NCBI GenBank assembly: GCA_900765125.1
Contig: CAAFQL010000173.1
Span: 1 to 5,981 of the forward strand
Origin: Oscillospiraceae bacterium
GTDB taxonomy: Bacteria > Bacillota > Clostridia > Oscillospirales > Ruminococcaceae
DNA length: 5,981 nucleotides
Direction: 5' to 3'
The notes beneath the pieces are model-generated. The model searched no databases, was not told the origin of the DNA, and worked only from the letters and a program-made list of their open reading frames with translations. The translations under genes were made by a program, and so were the position numbers. Below, piece by piece: positions 5,311 through 5,981 of the stretch (position 1 is the first letter of the stretch; each line of letters opens with the position of its first letter).

Positions 5311-5981
5311 TTACTGATTATTATACGGCGTACCGCAATTAGGGCAGAACACATCATCAGGACTGCTCCTTGCTGCACCGCAATTTACACAAAATAAGTC
5401 TCCCTCAATTTGAGTACTGATATTATTACCTCTATTATTAAATGCTTTGACACTGCTCATATCAGGTACTGCTGTCACAACTTTACCTTTTTTAGTGATC
5501 AAAACAATTAAAAGCGCTGAAATTGCAATAATAATAACAATTATTATCGCTATAATGATAATAAGCATCTGGCTGTCAATTCCGGATTCACTCTTATTAC
5601 CATTCTCATCATTTGTAACTATTTCTGCTGCAAACAAAGCCGTCTCAGTAGTTGTATCCGTTACCGCAGCTTCCTGTGTTATAGTAACAGTTACAGTAAC
5701 TATAACTGTTTTCTCAGATATTACCGTTCTCACCGGCTGGGTAGTAGTTGCAGCAGTTGTTGTTTGTTTCGGTGGACGCTCATCATAGAAATCTATATAT
5801 CTCGCATCGATCCAGCCGTAATAGTCACCATCATCTGTATCCCAGCACTCATACCAATCTACCCCGTGAGAATATGCAGTATTATATGCTGTAATGTGCC
5901 AGCCGTCCTGAACCTTATGCTGCGTTTCCTGACTTCCTCCGTAGAGAACATAATTGGAAGTATAGCCATAAACGCCGTTAC
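5311..5981 (-). CDS. SH3-like / membrane / zinc-ribbon protein (partial, N-terminus beyond window)
   Basis: The frame is open from the right window edge to the stop, giving 222 C-terminal residues. It begins in the end of one SH3-like module (GVYGYTSNYVLY), then a second of about 50 residues ending DYYGWIDARYIDFY (about 52-65), where the G-W-I-D-A-R-Y pattern resembles bacterial SH3 repeats. Next come a Thr/Val/Pro-rich stalk (about 72-125) with VTVTVTIT, an acidic/polar stretch, and a single very hydrophobic helix rich in Ile (about 138-162) followed by KKGK. A short linker leads to a C-terminal zinc ribbon C-x2-C-x11-C-x2-C (Cys197, 200, 212, 215). By the positive-inside rule the SH3 part would be outside, perhaps touching the wall, and the zinc ribbon in the cytoplasm. 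The function and the N-terminal domains are unknown. A GTG at 5731-5733 is in frame but has coding sequence upstream, so it is not a start. Confidence 0.8.
   Translation of the reverse strand, partial: NGVYGYTSNYVLYGGSQETQHKVQDGWHITAYNTAYSHGVDWYECWDTDDGDYYGWIDARYIDFYDERPPKQTTTAATTTQPVRTVISEKTVIVTVTVTITQEAAVTDTTTETALFAAEIVTNDENGNKSESGIDSQMLIIIIAIIIVIIIAISALLIVLITKKGKVVTAVPDMSSVKAFNNRGNNISTQIEGDLFCVNCGAARSSPDDVFCPNCGTPYNNQ

Noticed and set aside
5731..5733. GTG as the start of a short 140-residue zinc-ribbon protein
   Set aside because: The same frame continues upstream with SH3-like coding sequence to the window edge, and there is no ribosome binding site before the GTG.
5447..5788. A 113-codon plus-strand frame opposite the SH3/zinc-ribbon gene
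   Set aside because: Its hydrophobic stretch is the mirror of the Ile-rich transmembrane codons (ATT/ATA read as AAT/TAT-type complements), and the minus strand has the coherent domain order.

Overview
The window reads as chromosomal housekeeping DNA from a low-to-moderate GC Gram-positive bacterium, most likely a clostridial (Oscillospiraceae, Ruminococcus-like) species. This is inferred from AGGAGG-type ribosome binding sites, TTGACA/TATAAT-type promoters with 17-bp spacers, a group II (folate-family) ECF S component under a tetrahydrofolate riboswitch, the Firmicutes-type holB-ricT gene order, and the QueH form of epoxyqueuosine reductase. No mobile element, CRISPR array, tRNA or rRNA was seen.

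Layout from left to right. 1-999 (minus) is alanine racemase, cut off at its C-terminus by the window edge. 1000-1173 is a divergent intergenic region with a very good promoter for the plus-strand gene. 1174-1857 (plus) is a stand-alone SLOG-family (DUF1273/YoqJ-like) protein, the only plus-strand gene. It converges on queH and overlaps it by 28 bp, with a terminator-like hairpin across its stop codon. 4354-1830 (minus) is a three-gene operon, holB (DNA polymerase III delta'), ricT (yaaT, RNase Y specificity factor) and queH (queuosine synthesis), driven by a near-consensus promoter at 4387-4415. 4478-5092 (minus) is folT, the folate-binding subunit of an ECF transporter, preceded by a complete THF riboswitch aptamer (5176-5276) and a leader that can fold in two competing ways around the ribosome binding site. 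5311-5981 (minus) is the C-terminal part of a membrane protein with SH3-like modules, a Thr/Val-rich stalk, one transmembrane helix and a C-terminal zinc ribbon.

How the genes work together: most are independent core functions (cell wall D-alanine, replication clamp loading, mRNA processing, tRNA modification, folate uptake). The holB-ricT-queH set is co-transcribed, with 21 bp between holB and ricT and a 1-nt stop/start overlap between ricT and queH. I do not see a new multi-gene system. The most informative parts are the riboswitch leader, the unusual domain order of the SH3/zinc-ribbon protein, and the overlapping convergent gene ends. There is no stretch over 300 bp without a gene.
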